The position numbers and the translations under genes were made by a program. Below, piece after piece: positions 34,112 to 35,773 of a stretch of 35,773 bases of DNA. Position 1 is the first letter of the stretch. Each line of letters starts with the position of its first letter. The stretch lies in the NCBI GenBank assembly GCA_022508635.1, contig JAFLUV010000002.1, positions 1 through 35,773 on the forward strand, in the 5' to 3' direction. The DNA comes from Prevotellaceae bacterium (GTDB taxonomy: Bacteria; Bacteroidota; Bacteroidia; Bacteroidales; Bacteroidaceae). The notes under the pieces were generated by a model, which was not told the origin of the DNA, did not search any database, and worked only from the letters and a program-made list of their open reading frames with translations.

Positions 34112-35773
34112 CTATGGCTGTGCGCGGAGGTCGGCTACGCTATGTGTGCACACTGCGGTGCGACAACCTGTCACGTGGTTATCGTTTACGAAGACATGAT
34201 TGGCATTGCCGAGATAGATGCCGCAGTCGTTGCCAGATCCGGCGATATGGTTGCGTTCGATGCGTATGCTGTCATGTAGGAAAGAAGCCGATGCATCGGG
34301 TGCCGTGATGTTGAGTGCAATGCCGCAAGCTCCGTTCTGGCGTCCGGCTCCGAGTCCGCAACCGAGGATAGTGTTGTTTTCCACCAGCACATTTTTTGCA
34401 TACGTACCTTCATGCCATGGACCTTCAGCGCCGATGTGAATGGCCGTTCCGGTGCCATGACGGAAGACATTGCCACGAATCACGACATCGCGTGTCTTGA
34501 CGAGCACGCCTCTTGCCAGATGGCTGTCGACAAGCGAGTTCTCGAAAACGAGGCTCGGAAGCTTGGTCACGTTCATCAGATAGTAATCGTCAATGCGCTG
34601 TGGCAGGGTGTCGGAAAGCGTGACCGTACAACCTCTTTGCGGCACCATGTGATGTGCTTCCACCACCTCATAGGTGCGAACCAGCTTGAGAGTTGTACGC
34701 TCAACAAGCTCCATGCAATCTCCTGGCCGGGGCACATCGGCAACTTGTGCGTGGGTATACGTAGGGGCTTTCACCTCAAGGTCAGCCTCCTTCCCTCGTG
34801 CTGCTACGATACATTGGTAGTAGCCGTGTACGTTAGTGGCATCGTCCCCTTGTCCACGGAAACGGCATGCGTTTAGCCGTAGCATTCCTTCACAGCATGC
34901 AAAGTGCGTGGCATCCGTATTGGTCGAAAAGCATTGGCCGGGAGCCGGCACGACTTGCAATCTTTCAATGTCAATGTCGCGGCTGTCAAAGCCCACAATG
35001 CCCATGCCCGGTTGAGCGTGTATGGTGACATCTTCTATCGTCGTGTTTTGACTTCGGTGAATAAGGATAGCGGGACGGAAATGAAAAGAGTGGAGCACAC
35101 CAGCCGTTGCACCGAGCAATTGTTCGGGTACTGTGTGGTGGAAGCGAATACGTCCGTTACCTAACAGTTCACGTTTGGGGAAGTATATAGGATCCGGATA
35201 CAGGCGGTTTTGCTCGTGAATCCAGAAAGTCATACGTGTAAGCGGCATGGTCTCGGTGATTTCACGCTCTGTCGGAAATTCCACTTCGAAGTATTGGGGT
35301 GTGACGGCCACAACCTTACCTGCCGAAAACGGCCGTCGGGCATAGTCGATCGTGAGGCCGCACAGACGTGTATTCGTGCAGTCCTCAATTGTGATGGGTT
35401 CCATCCACCCTTCGCACAAGAGCGTAGCTCCTTGCGCCATGATGGTAAGTCCTTCGGAACCCGCCAGGTCAAGTCCGCGTACATAAGAGAAATAGGGTGT
35501 GAAAATCTTTTGTTCAGGGTTGGCGCCCATCTTTCCTTCTAACACGTCGCGTTCAAGTTGTTCCGCCTGTGCATCCTTGAGTCGATAGACACCGGGCGGG
35601 AAGGTCAGCGTGGCACTTGGCGTATGGCGTGCCCACTCGATGGCGGCACGGAGTGCACGCGTGTCATCGCGTCCGTCATCAGGACGTGCCCCGAATTCTG
35701 TCACGCTCTTTTCCTTAATGTTGTGGTCGGCTGCTATGGTTGTCATGCTCAGACTGCATAGGAACAGGCTGAG
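34112..35773 (-). CDS. Secreted right-handed beta-helix protein, GH110-like (alpha-1,3-galactosidase family); 5' end cut by window
   Basis: Beta-helix with GH110-like FSTNTDATHFACCEGMLRLNACRFRGQGDDATNVHGYY. Frame stays open upstream of the ORF-track ATG (35746), encoding LSLFLCSLS-MTTIAADHN, a signal-peptide-like stretch reaching the window edge. Confidence 0.72.
   Translation of the reverse strand, partial: LSLFLCSLSMTTIAADHNIKEKSVTEFGARPDDGRDDTRALRAAIEWARHTPSATLTFPPGVYRLKDAQAEQLERDVLEGKMGANPEQKIFTPYFSYVRGLDLAGSEGLTIMAQGATLLCEGWMEPITIEDCTNTRLCGLTIDYARRPFSAGKVVAVTPQYFEVEFPTEREITETMPLTRMTFWIHEQNRLYPDPIYFPKRELLGNGRIRFHHTVPEQLLGATAGVLHSFHFRPAILIHRSQNTTIEDVTIHAQPGMGIVGFDSRDIDIERLQVVPAPGQCFSTNTDATHFACCEGMLRLNACRFRGQGDDATNVHGYYQCIVAARGKEADLEVKAPTYTHAQVADVPRPGDCMELVERTTLKLVRTYEVVEAHHMVPQRGCTVTLSDTLPQRIDDYYLMNVTKLPSLVFENSLVDSHLARGVLVKTRDVVIRGNVFRHGTGTAIHIGAEGPWHEGTYAKNVLVENNTILGCGLGAGRQNGACGIALNITAPDASASFLHDSIRIERNHIAGSGNDCGIYLGNANHVFVNDNHVTGCRTAVCTHSVADLRAQP

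Noticed and set aside
1-35773. CRISPR arrays, transposases, phage or toxin-antitoxin modules
   Set aside because: No spacer-separated identical repeats, transposase motifs or phage genes were recognised; the 22-bp array at 19711-19798 has no spacers and no cas genes nearby.

Overview
Window from a Bacteroidales, Prevotella-like chromosome: tightly packed housekeeping and envelope genes, with Bacteroidetes-type TTTG-N19/20-TAnnTTTG promoters. No transposase, phage module or CRISPR array was seen. In order: cutC, BadF-type kinase, secG, TPR-like protein, lptE, a sigma54-type AAA+ activator, a shrunken PdxA-like protein, DUF4837 lipoprotein and rlmN (all -). Then a secreted GH109-like oxidoreductase-fold protein and 5-formyl-THF cyclo-ligase (+), mutY (-), a 29-aa COX24/mS38-like protein absent from the ORF track, RNase G/E, an Na/Pi cotransporter and a two-component pair (+). 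Then GGGtGRT protein, NifU/IscU-like scaffold, dapA, an outer-membrane beta-barrel receptor with a His-rich C-terminus, an HMA-domain protein, a TonB-dependent receptor and TamB (-). Finally map, tsaD, mtnN, luxS, an EamA transporter and tRNA-Ser(CGA) (+), and a GH110-like beta-helix protein (-) cut by the window edge. Best leads: (1) a PdxA homologue that has lost about 100 residues and all three metal-binding His motifs; (2) a sigma54 activator with GSFTSA instead of GAFTGA; (3) a putative metal-uptake cluster (two receptors, an MxCxxC protein, a His-rich tail); (4) four 22-bp repeats with internal dyads; (5) the 29-aa ribosomal-protein-like ORF; (6) leaderless or near-leaderless promoters and a TamB start-codon conflict. 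All homology calls are from memory of protein families; no searches were run.
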